From: Rhizomys pruinosus
Lineage: Eukaryota; Chordata; Mammalia; Rodentia; Spalacidae
Direction: 5' to 3'
DNA: 64,000 nt
Assembly (NCBI GenBank): GCA_009823505.1
Contig: VZQC01006699.1
Coordinates: 1,655,527-1,719,526 of the forward strand
The notes under the pieces are model-generated. The model saw only the letters and a program-made list of their open reading frames with translations, did no database searches and was not told the DNA's origin. Made by a program: the position numbers and the translations under genes. Of this stretch, positions 1 through 11,246 are shown piece after piece. Position 1 is the stretch's first letter, and the number at the start of each line of letters is the position of its first letter.

Positions 1-140
1 ATAGTGAGACCTGTCTCAAAACAAACAACCAAATTAAACAAAAAAAATGTTTTACCTGTTTTGGCTACAGAGACTCTCAGTACTAGGAAAATGAAGTGAA
101 AAATGGATCTTATAAGTGCATTCTAAATAAGATTTCTTTT

Positions 141-290
141 ATTTTTTGGTCTTTTCAAGACTGGGTCTCCCTGTAGCCCAGCTGTCCTGGAGCTCACTCT
201 GTAGACCGGGCTGGCCTTGAACTCACAAAGATCTGCCTGCCTCTGCCTCCCAAGTGCTAGGATTAAAGGCGTGCGCCACCACGCCCAGCT
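141..290 (-). repeat. B1 SINE
   Basis: From TTTTTTGGTCTTTTCAAGAC to CACCACGCCCAGCT. A separate B1 tail on + occupies 1-47. Confidence 0.92.
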
Positions 291-521
291 CTAATTAAGA
301 TTTCTCATAAAGTTTTCCTATTATTTCTTTTTTAAAAAAAATATTTTTTTCCAGGTTTACAAAGTCTGAAAATAAACTATAGGTTAATTCCAAAGTACAT
401 TTAGGGATTCATAGTTTAACTGTAAGCTTGCATACAGGTGAAAAGACATTTAACTTTACATTTCTAAATTACACAGCATATTGATGCATGTTTTGATACA
501 CTTTTTAAAAAGGTACATCAT

Positions 522-742
522 GGGGCTGGAGAGATGGCCTAGCGGTTAAATCGCTGATTGCTCTTGCAGAGGACCCGGGTTTGATCCCCAGCACCCACAT
601 GGCAGCTGAAAACCGTCTTTAACTCCAGTTCCGGGGGAATCTGACACCTTCTTCTGACCTCTGTGGCATTGCATAACACAAGTGCACAAACCTACATGCA
701 GACAGTACATTCATACAAATACAAAAATGAATAAAAATTTTT
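522..742 (+). repeat. B3 SINE
   Basis: Complete element with near-identical duplication AAAAAGGTACATCAT / AAAAAGTACATCAT on the two sides. Confidence 0.93.
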
Positions 743-885
743 AAAAAGTACATCATAAATCTTAGGACTGAGGAAAATAGAGACATAACCTTGGAATTAA
801 CACCTATAATGATACCAGTCAATGTGGTGGTATTCTAAAAAGTGTTATGAAGTGCCCATTTTACATGTACTATTTATGTATTGGC

Positions 886-1296
886 AGTGTGCTGGATAGC
901 TTTAGTGTCAACTTGACACACCTGGGTAGAGGGAGCTTCAGTTGGGGAATTGGCTCCATTGGACTGGCCTGTGGCCACATCTTTGGAGTATTGTCTTGGT
1001 TGTCAAGCAGTGTGGGAGGGCCCAGCCCACTATGAGTGGTGCCACCTCTGGGCAGGTTGTTGTGTACCGTATAAGAAGGCAGGCTGGGCATGGGCCAGGG
1101 GAGCAAGCCAGTAAGCAGCATTCCTCCATGGCCCGTGCCTCAGCTCCTGCCCCCAGGTTCCTGCCCTGAGCTCCTGCCTTGGGCTCCCTGAATGATGAAT
1201 TACAACCCAGGAGATGTGAGCTGAATAAACCCTTTCCTCCCCAAGTTGGTGTTGGTCAGAGTGTTGGTCAGAGCAATTGAAGAGAAATTAGAACAG
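886..1296 (+). repeat. Rodent interspersed repeat, LTR-like (family not named)
   Basis: Starts GTGTGCTGGATAGCTTTAGT and CAACTTGACACACC, has GTATAAGAAGGCAGGCTG and ends with GAATAAACCCTTTCCTCC and CCAAGTTGG. The same unit recurs, interrupted, at 42585-44222. I recognise the type from rodent genomes but cannot give its family with certainty. Confidence 0.65.
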
Positions 1297-1380
1297 GCAA
1301 ATAAAGAAGATGTACCATTTCCTTTGTAAATCATTACTTCTCACCAATTACTTCTCTTTGATAAAATAATATATTTTGTG

Positions 1381-1536
1381 GGGCTGGGATGGTGGCACAT
1401 GCCTTTAATCCCAGCACTCTGGAGGCAGAGGCAGGCAGATGTCTGAGTTCAAAGCCAGCCTGGTCTACATAGTGAGTTCCAGGACAGCTGGGACTAAAGG
1501 GTCTCAAAAAGACATAACAATAACAACAATAATGTA
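1381..1536 (+). repeat. B1 SINE
   Basis: GGGCTGGGATGGTGGCACAT to GTCTCAAAAAGAC, ending about 60 bp before an Mtrex exon. Confidence 0.92.
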
Positions 1537-1593
1537 TTTTGTTGAAAATCTATAATCTTTCTATTCAGAGTTATGAACTGTATTCTCTTCTAG

Positions 1594-1699
1594 TGCTGAT
1601 GAACTTCTTCTAACTGAGATGATGTTTAATGGGCTTTTCAACGACCTTTCTGCAGAACAGGCAACTGCACTATTAAGCTGCTTTGTGTTTCAAGAGAAC
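1594..1699 (+). CDS. Mtrex: Mtrex (Mtr4/SKIV2L2) coding exon, fifth from the end
   Basis: The exon is flanked by a pyrimidine-rich tract with TAG acceptor (1591-1593) and a GTGAGT donor at 1700. After the first base, which completes a serine codon, it reads [20 protein letters not shown] and on to CFVFQEN, matching the start of the C-terminal DSHCT helical-bundle domain of the Ski2-like RNA helicase MTR4 as I know it from mammals. MTR4 unwinds and feeds RNA to the nuclear exosome (TRAMP, NEXT and PAXT complexes). The RecA domains and arch lie on exons upstream of this window. The phase (one leading base) joins cleanly to the next exon, giving QENSSEMPK across the junction. Confidence 0.95.
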
Positions 1700-2011
1700 G
1701 TGAGTTAATAGATGTATCCAATTTATTTATTCACATACATAGTTTTGATTAAATAGTAAAATGGTTATTTCTTAATAATGACTATTTCATGTTTACATAT
1801 TATGAATATGAGTTAGAAAGCAGAAACATTAACACAAATGTAGTATAGAATTACATATATAAATTGGTATCAGAAAGAATAGAATAAGGACTTATTTGTG
1901 AGCAGTCATCATTAATCAGACCAAGTTTTTAATTTGTTGTGTAGCCCAGTTTATTATGTGATGATTTGTCTAGTCAGATCTAGAAAGAACAAGTAAACCA
2001 CCATCCATGTG

Positions 2012-2312
2012 ACTTATGATGTAACTCTCAGCACTGAGAGACAGAGGCAACAGGATGGCCAGGAATTTGAGCCAGCCTGGTCTAAGTAATGAGCTCTAAG
2101 TCACCAGTACTCCACAATGAAGCCATCTCTTTAAAAGAATTAATAATAGTAAGTGAAAATAGAATTGGGAAGAGCAAATGTGGTAGCACAGTCCTTCCTG
2201 TGACCCCAGTGCTCGGAGGGGGAAGCAGGAGGCTCAGGAGTTGAAGGTCATCTCTGATACATAGTGAGTTCAAGGCCAGTTTCAATACAGAAAAAAAGGA
2301 AAAAGAAAATTG
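2012..2312 (+). repeat. Two diverged B1-type SINEs
   Basis: 2012-2098 (GAGCCAGCCTGGTCTAAG) and 2168-2312 (CCCAGTGCTCGGAGGGGGAA, A-rich tail). Confidence 0.65.
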
Positions 2313-2347
2313 GAAAAATCTATTAAAGATAAAAATAGTGTGAAATT

Positions 2348-2573
2348 GGGCTGGAGAGATGGCCTAGCGGTTAAGAGAGCTTACTGCTCTTGCAGAGGAC
2401 CCGGGTTCGATCCCCAGCACCCACTTGGTGGCTGAGAACCGTCTGTAACTCCAATTCCAGAAGAACTCCAGTTCTAGGGGAATCCAGCACCCTCTTCTGA
2501 CCTGCACAGCATTGCATGACACGGGTGCACAAACCTACATGCAGACAGTACATTCAAATAAATAAATAAAAAT
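2348..2573 (+). repeat. B3 SINE
   Basis: Flanked by AAATAGTGTGAAAT at 2333-2346 and 2574-2587. Carries the internal duplication (CTCCAATTCCAG then CTCCAGTTCTAG). Confidence 0.93.
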
Positions 2574-2863
2574 AAATAGTGTGAAATCAAATTAAACACA
2601 CACTATTGTTAGACATCACTGTGAGGCCACTGATCCTTTTAAAGAGTGAATATTGTCACAAGGTTTGAGGCGGTGACACTAAAATTCTTTTTTGATTTAA
2701 CTCTTAATTTTTTACAGGTGAGTTATTAGTTCATTGTTCATTGTTAAGAACTCATATGAAATCCAAAAATGGCAGAATGTGGTGAGACATTGGTGTAGGG
2801 AGGAAGGTCCTAATTTTGAGGCCATTTGGGCTACATGTGGGGAGGAAATCAAAATTGTCTGGG

Positions 2864-2944
2864 CTGAGGCTGTAGCTCAATTGTAGATCACTTGCTGCTT
2901 ATATCTAAGGCCCTGAGCTTGATCCCAACTGCTGTACAAAATAA
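2864..2944 (+). repeat. ID-type SINE
   Basis: GAGGCTGTAGCTCAATTGTA and GAGCTTGATCCCAACTGC mark the two internal promoter boxes. Confidence 0.65.
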
Positions 2945-3037
2945 GAAGTCCCAAATTGAAAGTCTGGATGGATGGAACACATGAGAATATGAACTACCCT
3001 TTTGCATTCAGAAGCTGATATGGTTTAAATAACAGTT

Positions 3038-3505
3038 GGGGCTAGAGAGATGGCTTAGTGGTTAGGAACACTGACTACTCTTTATTTTATTTTATTTTTT
3101 TATTAATTTTATTTATTTCTGTATGTGTATGAATGTACTGTCTGCATACAAGTCTGTGCACCCGTGTCATGCAACGCTGCGGAGGTCAGAAGAGGGTCTC
3201 AGACTCCCCTGGAACTGGAGTTCTCCCAGAATTGGAGCCCCAGATGGTTCTCGGCCGCCATGTGGGTGCTGGGGATCAAACCCGGGTCCTCTTAACCGCT
3301 AGGCCATCTCTCCAGCCCCCGGAACACTGACTACTCTTACAGAGGACCGAGGTTTAATTCCCAGCGTCCACATGGCAGCCAGCAGCCATCCATAACTCCA
3401 ATTCCAGGGGATCCAGCACTCTCTTCTGACCTCAGGCATTGCACATGAGTGTGCTTACATACATGCAGGCAGTACACTCATACACATAAAATAAGAAAAG
3501 GGGTA
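3038..3505 (+). repeat. B3 SINE interrupted by a second B3
   Basis: The host B3 (GGGGCTAGAGAGATGGCTTA at 3038, resuming at 3321) is split by a complete reversed B3 at 3083-3320. GGAACACTGACTACTCTT (18 bp) is present on both sides (3065-3082, 3321-3338). Confidence 0.92.
3083..3320 (-). repeat. B3 SINE, long-tail subfamily, inserted in another B3
   Basis: Has the TATTAATTTTATTTATTTCTG tail region and the internal duplication of the CTGGAACTGGAGTT motif that mark the subfamily also seen at 13230, 18507, 20365 and 59771. Confidence 0.9.
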
Positions 3506-3616
3506 ATTTTTTAAAATAAAATGTATTGCTTTTTTCAGATTATAGGATTTACTCATTGTGGTGTAGATAAAATGAGAATATGAACATTTGCTTTCTAAAA
3601 TGATTTAATATTTCTA

Positions 3617-3776
3617 CCTTTTTTTTTTTTTTTTTCTTTTTGAGACAGGGTCTCCCTGTAGCCCCAGCTGTCCTGGAACTCACTCTGTAGACCAGGCTGG
3701 CCTTGAACTCACAAAGATCCGCCTGCCTCTGCCTCCCAAGTGCTAGGATTAAAGGCGTGTGCCACCACGCCCGGCT
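3617..3776 (-). repeat. B1 SINE
   Basis: Near-consensus from a T run and GAGACAGGGTCTCC to CACGCCCGGCT. Confidence 0.94.
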
Positions 3777-3821
3777 CCTACCTAATTTTTAAAGAGAATG
3801 ACTTACTGCCTATACTTTAAC

Positions 3822-3868
<47 letters not shown>

Positions 3869-3869
<1 letters not shown>

Positions 3870-4067
3870 GTGTGTATGAATGTTCTGTGTGCATGTAGGT
3901 TTGTGCACCCGTGTCGTGCATGCTGAGGAGGTCAGAAGAGGGCATCAGATTCCCCTGGAACTGGAGTTACAGACGGTTCTCAGCCGCCATGTGGGTGCTG
4001 GGGATCGAACCCGGGTCCTCTGCAAGAGTATTCCATGCTCTTAACCGCTAGGCCATCTCTCCAGCCC
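3869..4067 (-). repeat. B3 SINE preceded by GT microsatellite
   Basis: A (GT)n tract at 3824-3868 occupies the A-tail position; the element ends at AGGCCATCTCTCCAGCCC. Confidence 0.9.
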
Positions 4068-4437
4068 ATTCAGTTTAACTTTTAAGTAAATTATATCTAA
4101 CAGATTTGTTTTTGTTTTTGTTTTTTTTTTCAGTTATACCTTGGCTTGAATACCTCCTAATTATTTTCCTACTTGTTTGTGCATTCATTTATTAGATCAA
4201 ATGTGTTATTATTGAAGTTGGTGGGTAATCTCCCAGGTCCCTGATTCCTCATTGGAACTACAGCTCCAGTGGGCTAGAAAACAAATGGGTACCAGTTGAA
4301 CAAACAGCCCAGTGCCTGCCCTCCTGAGAACACCTAGAGTGAACCTTAGCATAATCAAAATTATTTTATTTGTCATAGGTTCACATTTTTATTTAATGTT
4401 TCCAAGACAATAGTTAAGGATATTATCGGGGGGGGGG

Positions 4438-4800
4438 GATGGAGAGATGGCTCAGCGGGGGCGTTGAGAGATGGCTTAGCGGTTAAGAGCGCTGACTGCT
4501 CTTGCAGAGGACCTGGGCTCAATTCCCAGCACCCACATGGCGGCTGAGAACTGTCTTTAAGCCAGGTGTGGTGGCACACACCTTTAATCCTGCAGAGTAC
4601 CTCTATGAGTTCAAGTCTACCCTGTCTCAAAAAAAAAAAAATTTAGGCTGGGCGTGGTGGCTCACGTCTTTAATCCTAGCACTCGGGAGGCCGAGGCAGG
4701 CGGATCTTTGTGAGTTCAAGGCCAGCCTGGTCTACAGAGTGTGTTCCAGGACAGCTGGAGCTACAGGGAGACCCTGTCTCAAAAAGACCAAAAAAGAAAT
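4438..4800 (+). repeat. B3::B1 composite followed by a full B1
   Basis: A B3 head (TGACTGCTCTTGCAGAGG) switches at GAACTGTCTTTAAG directly into a B1 start (CCAGGTGTGGTGGCACAC), shortened inside. A second complete B1 starts at 4646. The head of the B3 is itself partly duplicated at 4438-4475. Confidence 0.85.
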
Positions 4801-4967
4801 TTTTTTTAGACATTGGGATTAGTGGTCTTTATCCATACTGAATGTTGTCCCGTATGGCTCGTTTCTTTAATTTTCATTGTTTTTCTTTCTGTTTTGGTTT
4901 TTATGGGTCTTAAATTGACAGTAATCCTGATTTGTAAGAGGCCAGTTTAACCAAACCATAATTCTTT

Positions 4968-5187
4968 TTTAATTTCTTTTTTATTTTTATGTGTATGAAT
5001 GTACTGTCTGCATGTAGGTTGGTGCACCCGTGTCGTGCAATGCCATGGAGGTCAGAAGAGGGTGTCGGATTCCCCTGGAACTGGAGTTAAAGACAGTTCT
5101 CAGCCACCATGTGGGTGCTGGGGATCGAACCTGGGTCCTCTGCAAGAGCAGTCGGTGCTCTTAACCGCTAGGCCATCTGTCCAGCCC
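4968..5187 (-). repeat. B3 SINE, short-tail form
   Basis: TTTTTATGTGTATGAATGT to CCATCTGTCCAGCCC; a single CTGGAACTGGAGTT, without duplication. Confidence 0.92.
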
Positions 5188-5327
5188 TGTCTCATGACTT
5201 CTTACACAGTGTGTTTTATAGATACAGACACACACACATAATGAATAAACAACCAAGTCCTATATAACTATCAGTGCAAATGATACTGCAGCTAACCTAT
5301 AATTGCTTTCTGAACCTTAACCTATGA

Positions 5328-5480
5328 GCTGGACCCAGTAGCACAAGTATCTGTAATCCCAGCATGCCTTTGGAAAATGGGAGGCAGAAACAAAGAATCT
5401 CCAGAAGCTTGCAGGACAGCTGTCCTTTCTCTAACAGTAGAAAATCAAGGGCCTGTACTCAAAGGTTGTCTCTAACCTCC
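5328..5480 (+). repeat. Degenerate B1/B4-type SINE
   Basis: Only pieces remain: CCCAGTAGCACAAGTATCTG and TAATCCCAGC. A second B1 tail is at 5788-5833. Confidence 0.45.
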
Positions 5481-5833
5481 ACATGCTAACCCATACATTT
5501 CTCTCTCGCACACAGAAGAGAATTATAATTATAGACCTCCCTCATATATACTGTTCTTCCAGTGGTTTTATTTTTGTATCTTCAACAAATAATGTCTTAT
5601 ATTCTTATCAGAGCCCCTCTGATTTGAGGAGCTGGCTTTATGCCTTTCTTCTTTAACAGGGAAAGAACCTAACACAGAATTCAAGTGGTTTTCCTAGTTT
5701 TATTTAGCTGGTCAGTGAAAGACTTGAAATTCTATTATCTAAATGAGAAACTGACAGATCTTATGACTGAGAAAGCAATAGCAGTTCCTCAGGCCAGCTA
5801 GGGCGACACAATGAGACCCTGTCTGAATAAAAG

Positions 5834-6310
5834 TTAAACTATTAGCTATTTATACTTGATTAAAGAGCTAGAAATAAAAAGAGCTAGGTAAAAGTAAAAT
5901 TGGAGACATTATTTCAAATATTTATCATGTTTTCTACAAATTGTTCCTAATTAAACTATAATTGAACCATGTGTAATGTTAATGTAACTAAACTACTGTA
6001 CACAATTTATAATATTTGCTTTCTTTCTCAGTTCAATTTATGATCAGAAAAATGGGCTAGTCTGCACAGTTTGCAAAGTTAACAGCATAGTATTTTCCTC
6101 TGAAATATAATAATTGAGGATAAGAAGAGTGGTAATTTTGCTTACTAAACTGTAAGTTGATTAGGTAGATATTCAAAATGCTAATGACTAAATATTATAA
6201 TTTGATATGAATGGGTATTATAAAAACTTTGCTTCATTTTAACAAGCAAGTAGCATGCATTGTACTTTAGCTTGGGTTTCTATTTCTCATTTTCCTTTTC
6301 TTTATCTTAG
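5834..6310. other. Mtrex intron, no recognised features
   Basis: AT-rich unique sequence leading to the 57-bp exon; nothing found besides the acceptor region. Confidence 0.6.
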
Positions 6311-6367
6311 TCTAGTGAGATGCCTAAATTAACAGAACAGTTAGCTGGACCACTTCGCCAAATGCAG
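6311..6367 (+). CDS. Mtrex: Mtrex coding exon, fourth from the end
   Basis: A 57-bp exon of 19 whole codons (SSEMPKLTEQLAGPLRQMQ), bounded by a TTATCTTAG acceptor and a GTAAGG donor. It continues the helical-bundle domain of MTR4 in frame between QEN of the previous exon and ECAKRIAK of the next. The sequence matches the mammalian protein at every residue I can recall. Because the exon is a multiple of three, skipping it would keep the reading frame. Confidence 0.95.
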
Positions 6368-6404
6368 GTAAGGTAGTCATAAAAAATTCTGCATCAGAAA
6401 ATTT

Positions 6405-6540
6405 TTTAAAGTCTGAGAAAGAGATGCAAGACATATAGGGCAGAATGCATGAACACTGGCAGGGTAGGGGGCAAGGAAGGGGTATAAATTTATTTAAGAA
6501 ATTTTGTATGAAATGCATAAAATTTCAATAAAAAGTGAAA
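6405..6540 (+). mobile_element. L1 3' UTR fragment
   Basis: TCTGAGAAAGAGATGCAAG, GGCAGAATGCATGA and the G-rich stretch match the end of the 3' UTR of the L1 at 33840-33920 in opposite orientation; it ends in AAAAAAAA. It starts only about 40 bp after an Mtrex exon. Confidence 0.7.
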
Positions 6541-6727
6541 AAAAAATTCTCCTCCCCCAATGCTTGTACTTAATCATAAACTCCACAGATTAAACACATT
6601 TGGTATCAGTTATATTATTTAATGATATCTTAACTGTTTTCACTTTCAGCTTAGTAACTAAACATTCTCCCTCATTAGTGTAATGAATTATATGGAGGCT
6701 GTAAGTGCAGATTTAAAGCTGAGAAAC

Positions 6728-6862
6728 TGCCAGGCATGGTGGCACACACCGATAACCCTACCATACAGGAGGCAGAGGCAGGTAGATCTTCATGAGTTCC
6801 AGGCCTGCCAGGGCTCCATAGTGAGATTCTGTCTCAAACAAACAAAATAACAAAAAGACTGA
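6728..6862 (+). repeat. B1 SINE
   Basis: CTGCCAGGCATGGTGGCACA to TCTGTCTCAAACAAAC. Confidence 0.88.
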
Positions 6863-6967
6863 ATAACAAGAACATTATAAAGTGATGTTTAATTACTTGT
6901 ATCATTTTCTTAGTATAAAAAAATGACATGCTAGATTTAAGTTTTTCTTAGATTTATCATTTTTTAA

Positions 6968-7342
6968 AATTATGTATGTGTGTATCAGGATGGGGGTTGG
7001 TCATGTGCCTATGGGCCAGAAGAGGACATCAGATCCCCTGCAGCTGGAGGTATAAGCAGTTGTGAGCTGCCTGGTATAGGTGCTGGGAACTGAACTCGGG
7101 TCCTCTGGAAGAGCAGTAAGCACTTTTTGACTTCTGAGCCATCCTCCTACACCCTGTAATATTTTTATTACATTCTTATTTATGTGGTAGGAGAGGTAGC
7201 ACATGCTTGCCATGATGCACACATGTAGATCAGAGGAAAACTTGTGGAAGTAGGTTCTCTCTTTTCACTATGTAGGTCCTGGGGATTGACTTATCAGGCT
7301 CTAGGGCAGGTGGCTTACCACTGAGCCATCTCCCTGACCCTT
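6968..7342 (-). repeat. Two old tRNA-derived SINEs
   Basis: B3-like 6968-7156 (ends GAGCCATCCTCCTACACCC) followed by a second, different B2/B3-type SINE 7185-7342 (ends GAGCCATCTCCCTGACCC). Confidence 0.75.
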
Positions 7343-7663
7343 ACTTTCATTTTTTATATTTTTTTCCAATCTGGTTTAAAGTTTTTATCTGTTTTATCAA
7401 TAAGAAATTATTTATCTCTAGGTCCTCAAAGCAGCATTATTTAGGAATAAATTTGTCTTTTATTTTCTTCAAATTAACTGATTTTTTTTTTTCCTGCCTT
7501 TTAAAGCAATAGATAGGTAAATAGGGATAGATGAACCAAGACATTTTAAGAGAGAAAAAAAATGCATCCCCTCCCTCCAAAAAGACACCTCACTGGTACA
7601 TTTCACATTTCTCACTGTTACCAAGAAATGAGAAAATAAAATATTAAGATAAGTATTTATTTG

Positions 7664-7955
7664 GGGGACTGATAGGTTGGTCAGTAAAGTGCTTCCCTTG
7701 TTAACAGAGTTACCTAAATTTAATTCCCAGAACCCTTGAAAGAAAGCCAGAGATGATGGCACATGGTTGTAATCCCAGCTCTGGGAGTGGAGGCCAGTGA
7801 ATCTCTGGGACTTGCTGCCTAGCTAGCTTAGCCTCATGGGCAAGTTCTAGGCCACTGAGAGACCATCTGACAAGATGGACGTGCCTAAGGGACAACATCC
7901 CACTGTCCTCTGGCCTCTCCTTGCAGGCACATGCATATACACATACAAACATAAT
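7664..7955 (+). repeat. B4-type composite SINE
   Basis: tRNA-like head (GTTGGTCAGTAAAGTGCTTC), B1-like middle (GATGATGGCACATGGTTG) and a CACATGCATATACACATAC tail. Confidence 0.75.
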
Positions 7956-8279
7956 TTGTTTTTAAGCATTACTACAATGATGTTTTGTCATAGGATTTGT
8001 ATCTGTTTTATTATTCTTCTGTTCAAGAAACAACTAGAAATTAGTTAAATGCTACTCTTGAATAATTTTAATGAAAAGTTCTGGGTTTTATAGAAAAGAC
8101 ATAACTAGCAAAGTAAATTATGAGGCCTTGATATATTTTCTTAGCACTTCAACATTCTAAGAAAACTGCCTGCTGAGAAGCAAAATGTTCAAATTACAGA
8201 TAGAAAAGCAATTTTATGGAGCAAAAAGTGATATCGTAGATTATAAGGAACTTTAACTATATGTTTTATCCTCAAAAAG

Positions 8280-8442
8280 GAATGTGCTAAAAGAATTGCA
8301 AAAGTTTCAGCAGAAGCAAAACTGGAAATTGATGAGGAAACCTACCTAAGCTCATTCAAACCTCACTTAATGGATGTGGTATATACCTGGGCAACTGGAG
8401 CTACATTTGCCCACATCTGCAAAATGACAGATGTCTTTGAAG
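8280..8442 (+). CDS. Mtrex: Mtrex coding exon, third from the end
   Basis: A 163-bp exon after a weak, A-rich acceptor (TCCTCAAAAAG) and before a GTACGA donor. It encodes ECAKRIAKVSAEAKLEIDEE through YLSSFKPHLMDVVYTWATGA to KMTDVFEG, with the last codon split after its first G. These are central helices of the DSHCT domain. The acceptor lacks a clean pyrimidine tract directly before AG, so recognition may rely on exonic signals; the reading frame and conservation still make the boundary clear. Confidence 0.95.
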
Positions 8443-8875
8443 GTACGAAGTGCTGTAGACATTTCTTATAGACGTTTCTTGAATGCATAAGTGAACTGAG
8501 GGCTTAATGGTATGCTTGACTAGTCTGTGTGTGGTCTTGGGTTTGATCCCTAGAGGGAGGGCCAAAAAGGAAGGAAGGAAGGGAGGAAGGGAAAATATAA
8601 GATGTCATTATTCTAAAGAATCAGAGATTTTGATTTGACACTTTGAGACCAAAAATCTTCTTTATAAACTTTGCATAATATTTAGTAAGTCCATTCTGCT
8701 TATTATAAGTTCCTTAGTAAGCTGTTTTAACAGAGCACAGTCTATGTCTGTGTCTTTATAGTCACATATAATCCTAGTAAGCCATATGTTTGTATGCATT
8801 TTTTTACCTTTTGCTTTTGCCCTTTTGGTGAGAGCAGCAATTTGATGTAAGATTTCACTTAAAATAGTACAGCTA

Positions 8876-9015
8876 AGCTGGGTGTAGTAGTCCACGCCTT
8901 TAATCCCAGCACTTGGGAGGCAAAGGCAGGTGGATCTCTTAGAGTTCGAGGCCAGCCTGGTGTACACAGCAAGTTCCAGGCCAGCTGGGGCTACAGGGAG
9001 ACCCTGTCTCAAAGA
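8876..9015 (+). repeat. B1 SINE
   Basis: AAGCTGGGTGTAGTAGTCCA to CCCTGTCTCAAAG. Upstream, an ID-like unit (8497-8563) and a GGAA repeat (8567-8593). Confidence 0.88.
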
Positions 9016-9239
9016 GGGGGGTGGGAGGGGAAAGCACAGCTAAAAAATAAATGCCTGGTTGTTGCATATCTAATAAATTTATTTCAGTTACATTATTTAA
9101 TAGGCAGAATTTATGAAACAAGAAAAATTTAAGTAAAAGAATAAAGAGCATATATAAATTTTAACTGAATTATAAGTATTAGAAATTCATAAGAAAAAAA
9201 TTTTTAAAAGACTATATTTGACAATGCTGTATTCATTGG

Positions 9240-9945
9240 AAAAAGACGGACTTTGTAGGAATTTTCAGAGGGAAGAGGCTTTTTTAGGCACTAGGTGACA
9301 GTGTCACCTGGCCAGAATGATCAGAGCGGGGGACGAAAAGCCGCCAGCAGCTTCTCCAGGGAACTGACCTAGAACACGAAGCATCAGCAAAGCTGTATCG
9401 CGCCCAGCGCCCAGCGCCCAGCACCCAGCCAGATTACTTGCCTTGGGTGTCTGCTGCCGCCCTTCTGTGGCCGAATAAATTCCACCTGCCAGGGAGCCAC
9501 ACATTTCACAGACTGGTAGCCAACTGCAGGCCTCTGTCCAGTCAAAAAAACCAGCCAACTAAATCAACACACACTTCCCGGGCTGACAGTCTGCAGTCTG
9601 ACCCTTATATCCAGCCAAAATCTGCTAGCAAGCACTGCAGGCTCCAAGCCTAAAGGGCCTAACTTACATGTGTGCAGAAATTCATGAATTTGGGACTCTC
9701 TGGATAATGGTGAAGGAAAATCCGTTTATTCCTTCGCTGCACTTTGTTTTTATAAGCCAGGTTACATCATATCTCAGGGCCTGTTTTCAGACCCCCTGCC
9801 TCTTGTTAGAGTTTAATCCCAGGCCCATCTCACAGGTTTTGCTAATACAGGCAAATCTCCCTTAGGGCCAGGTTTCGGTTTCGGTGTAGACAGAGAAGCA
9901 GGTAATTTAGCACAATGTAGCCACAGGTGGCCTCTTTCTACCTAC
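9240..9945. mobile_element. Unclassified LTR-like block
   Basis: GC-richer than its surroundings, with no SINE or L1 signature. It contains a 7-bp tandem (GCCCAGC, about 4 copies at 9401-9430), an AATAAA in GCCGAATAAATTCC (9470-9483) and TTTATAAGCC at about 9750. It could be a solo LTR of a rodent endogenous retrovirus. I could not identify paired TG/CA ends or a short target-site duplication, so boundaries and orientation are open. Confidence 0.35.
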
Positions 9946-10020
9946 AACTAGGGATTGAATATTGGGCCATTCGTTTGCTAGGCAAGCACTCTACTGCTGA
10001 GCTATATCATATCCCCAGCC
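9946..10020 (-). repeat. ID-type SINE
   Basis: Reversed: AGGCAAGCACTCTACTGC and GAGCTATATCATATCCCCAG. Confidence 0.75.
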
Positions 10021-10023
10021 ACA

Positions 10024-10145
10024 TAAAAATTTTTTGAGGGTCCCACTATGTAGCTGGCCTGGAACGTGCTTATGTAGACCAGGATGGCCTCAATTTCACA
10101 GAAGTCCACTTGCCTCCTGAGACCTGGGATTAAAGACCTGTGTTA
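10024..10145 (-). repeat. Diverged B1 SINE
   Basis: TTTTTTGAGGGTCCCACTAT to GGGATTAAAGACCTGTG. Confidence 0.7.
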
Positions 10146-10164
10146 AAAATCACACCAAATATCT

Positions 10165-10288
10165 TTTTAATTTTTTTTAAGGGATTCACAATATAAGAGC
10201 ACAGTTGTTTTCAGATCACATTAATGTTGCTCAGTTTGCCATACGATTAGGTAATTGGCACTACCATCCACAGATGAGGGATACAATT
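10165..10288 (-). mobile_element. Short 5'-truncated L1 3' end
   Basis: On the - strand this starts with the last codons of ORF2 (ATCCCTCATCTGTGGATGG, as at 34110 in the large L1), then about 80 bp of 3' UTR-like sequence and an A-rich tail (seen as CTTTTTAATTTTTTTT on the + strand). Confidence 0.6.
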
Positions 10289-10469
10289 TATTGCCTGCAT
10301 ATACGTAAATGTACCTGTGTCATGCAGTGCCCGTGGAGGTCAGAAGAGGATATTAGATCCCCTGAAACTGGAGTTATAGACCTCAGCTGCCATCTGGGTG
10401 CTGGGAATCCAACCCGGGTCCTCTGCAAGACCAGCTAGTACTAACTGCTGAGCCATCTCTCCAGCCCCC
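10289..10469 (-). repeat. B3 SINE
   Basis: Directly follows the short L1 end; closes with GAGCCATCTCTCCAGCCCC. Confidence 0.88.
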
Positions 10470-11246
10470 AACTAGATTTTCTTTTAGGAGTCAACAAACC
10501 TTTTTGACTGGGCTAAGTAGGCCCCAAGGAGATCAGCTTATTTGGCTAGGCAGACCGTCCCATGGTTCAGATAGCAACTTCGGGTCCTCAGTACAGTAGA
10601 TTCAGCTGGATCATAAATTTATAGCCATTTTCAAGCCTCTTAAGTCAGAGCTGTGACCATAGATCTTAACCCAGGGGGAACTTTGGCCTTGTGCTGTACT
10701 TTTAATACCTCTCAGGAAAGTCCTTCCATTGAGTAGTCTGTGGGAAAACTTGCCCATGCAGAATGCACAGCACCAGGATCCAGTGTAAATGTTTTAATGG
10801 TGATTTTTATTTACTAAATTAAATTTTACATTGAACTTCCTTAAAGATCAAAATAAATGAGCTTGGCTTTCATAGGCATTATTATGGGAGTATTAAAGCA
10901 TTATTACTGATTTATACCTCTGATTTGAGAAAAATAGATCTTAATATTTTTAAAGAAGTCTGTTAATGAGATCTTGTGATGTATAGGTTAATACTCTGCT
11001 ACAAAATGATAAATTTTAAGCTTAAGACCCTTTTCTGTATTGAACTTTAAGGGTTTTATTGTTTTTCATGTTATATTTTAGTACTTTTAAAACAAATTAT
11101 AATGTACTATCTTAGTAAATATCTTAAGTATCCACTGAATGGCAATTTAATGAAATGCTTACATATTAATAGTATAGTCTGTTGCTAGGAAGACCATGTT
11201 GTTAAGTAACTCACTGTGCTAAGAGATTTATAAAATTTACATCCAA

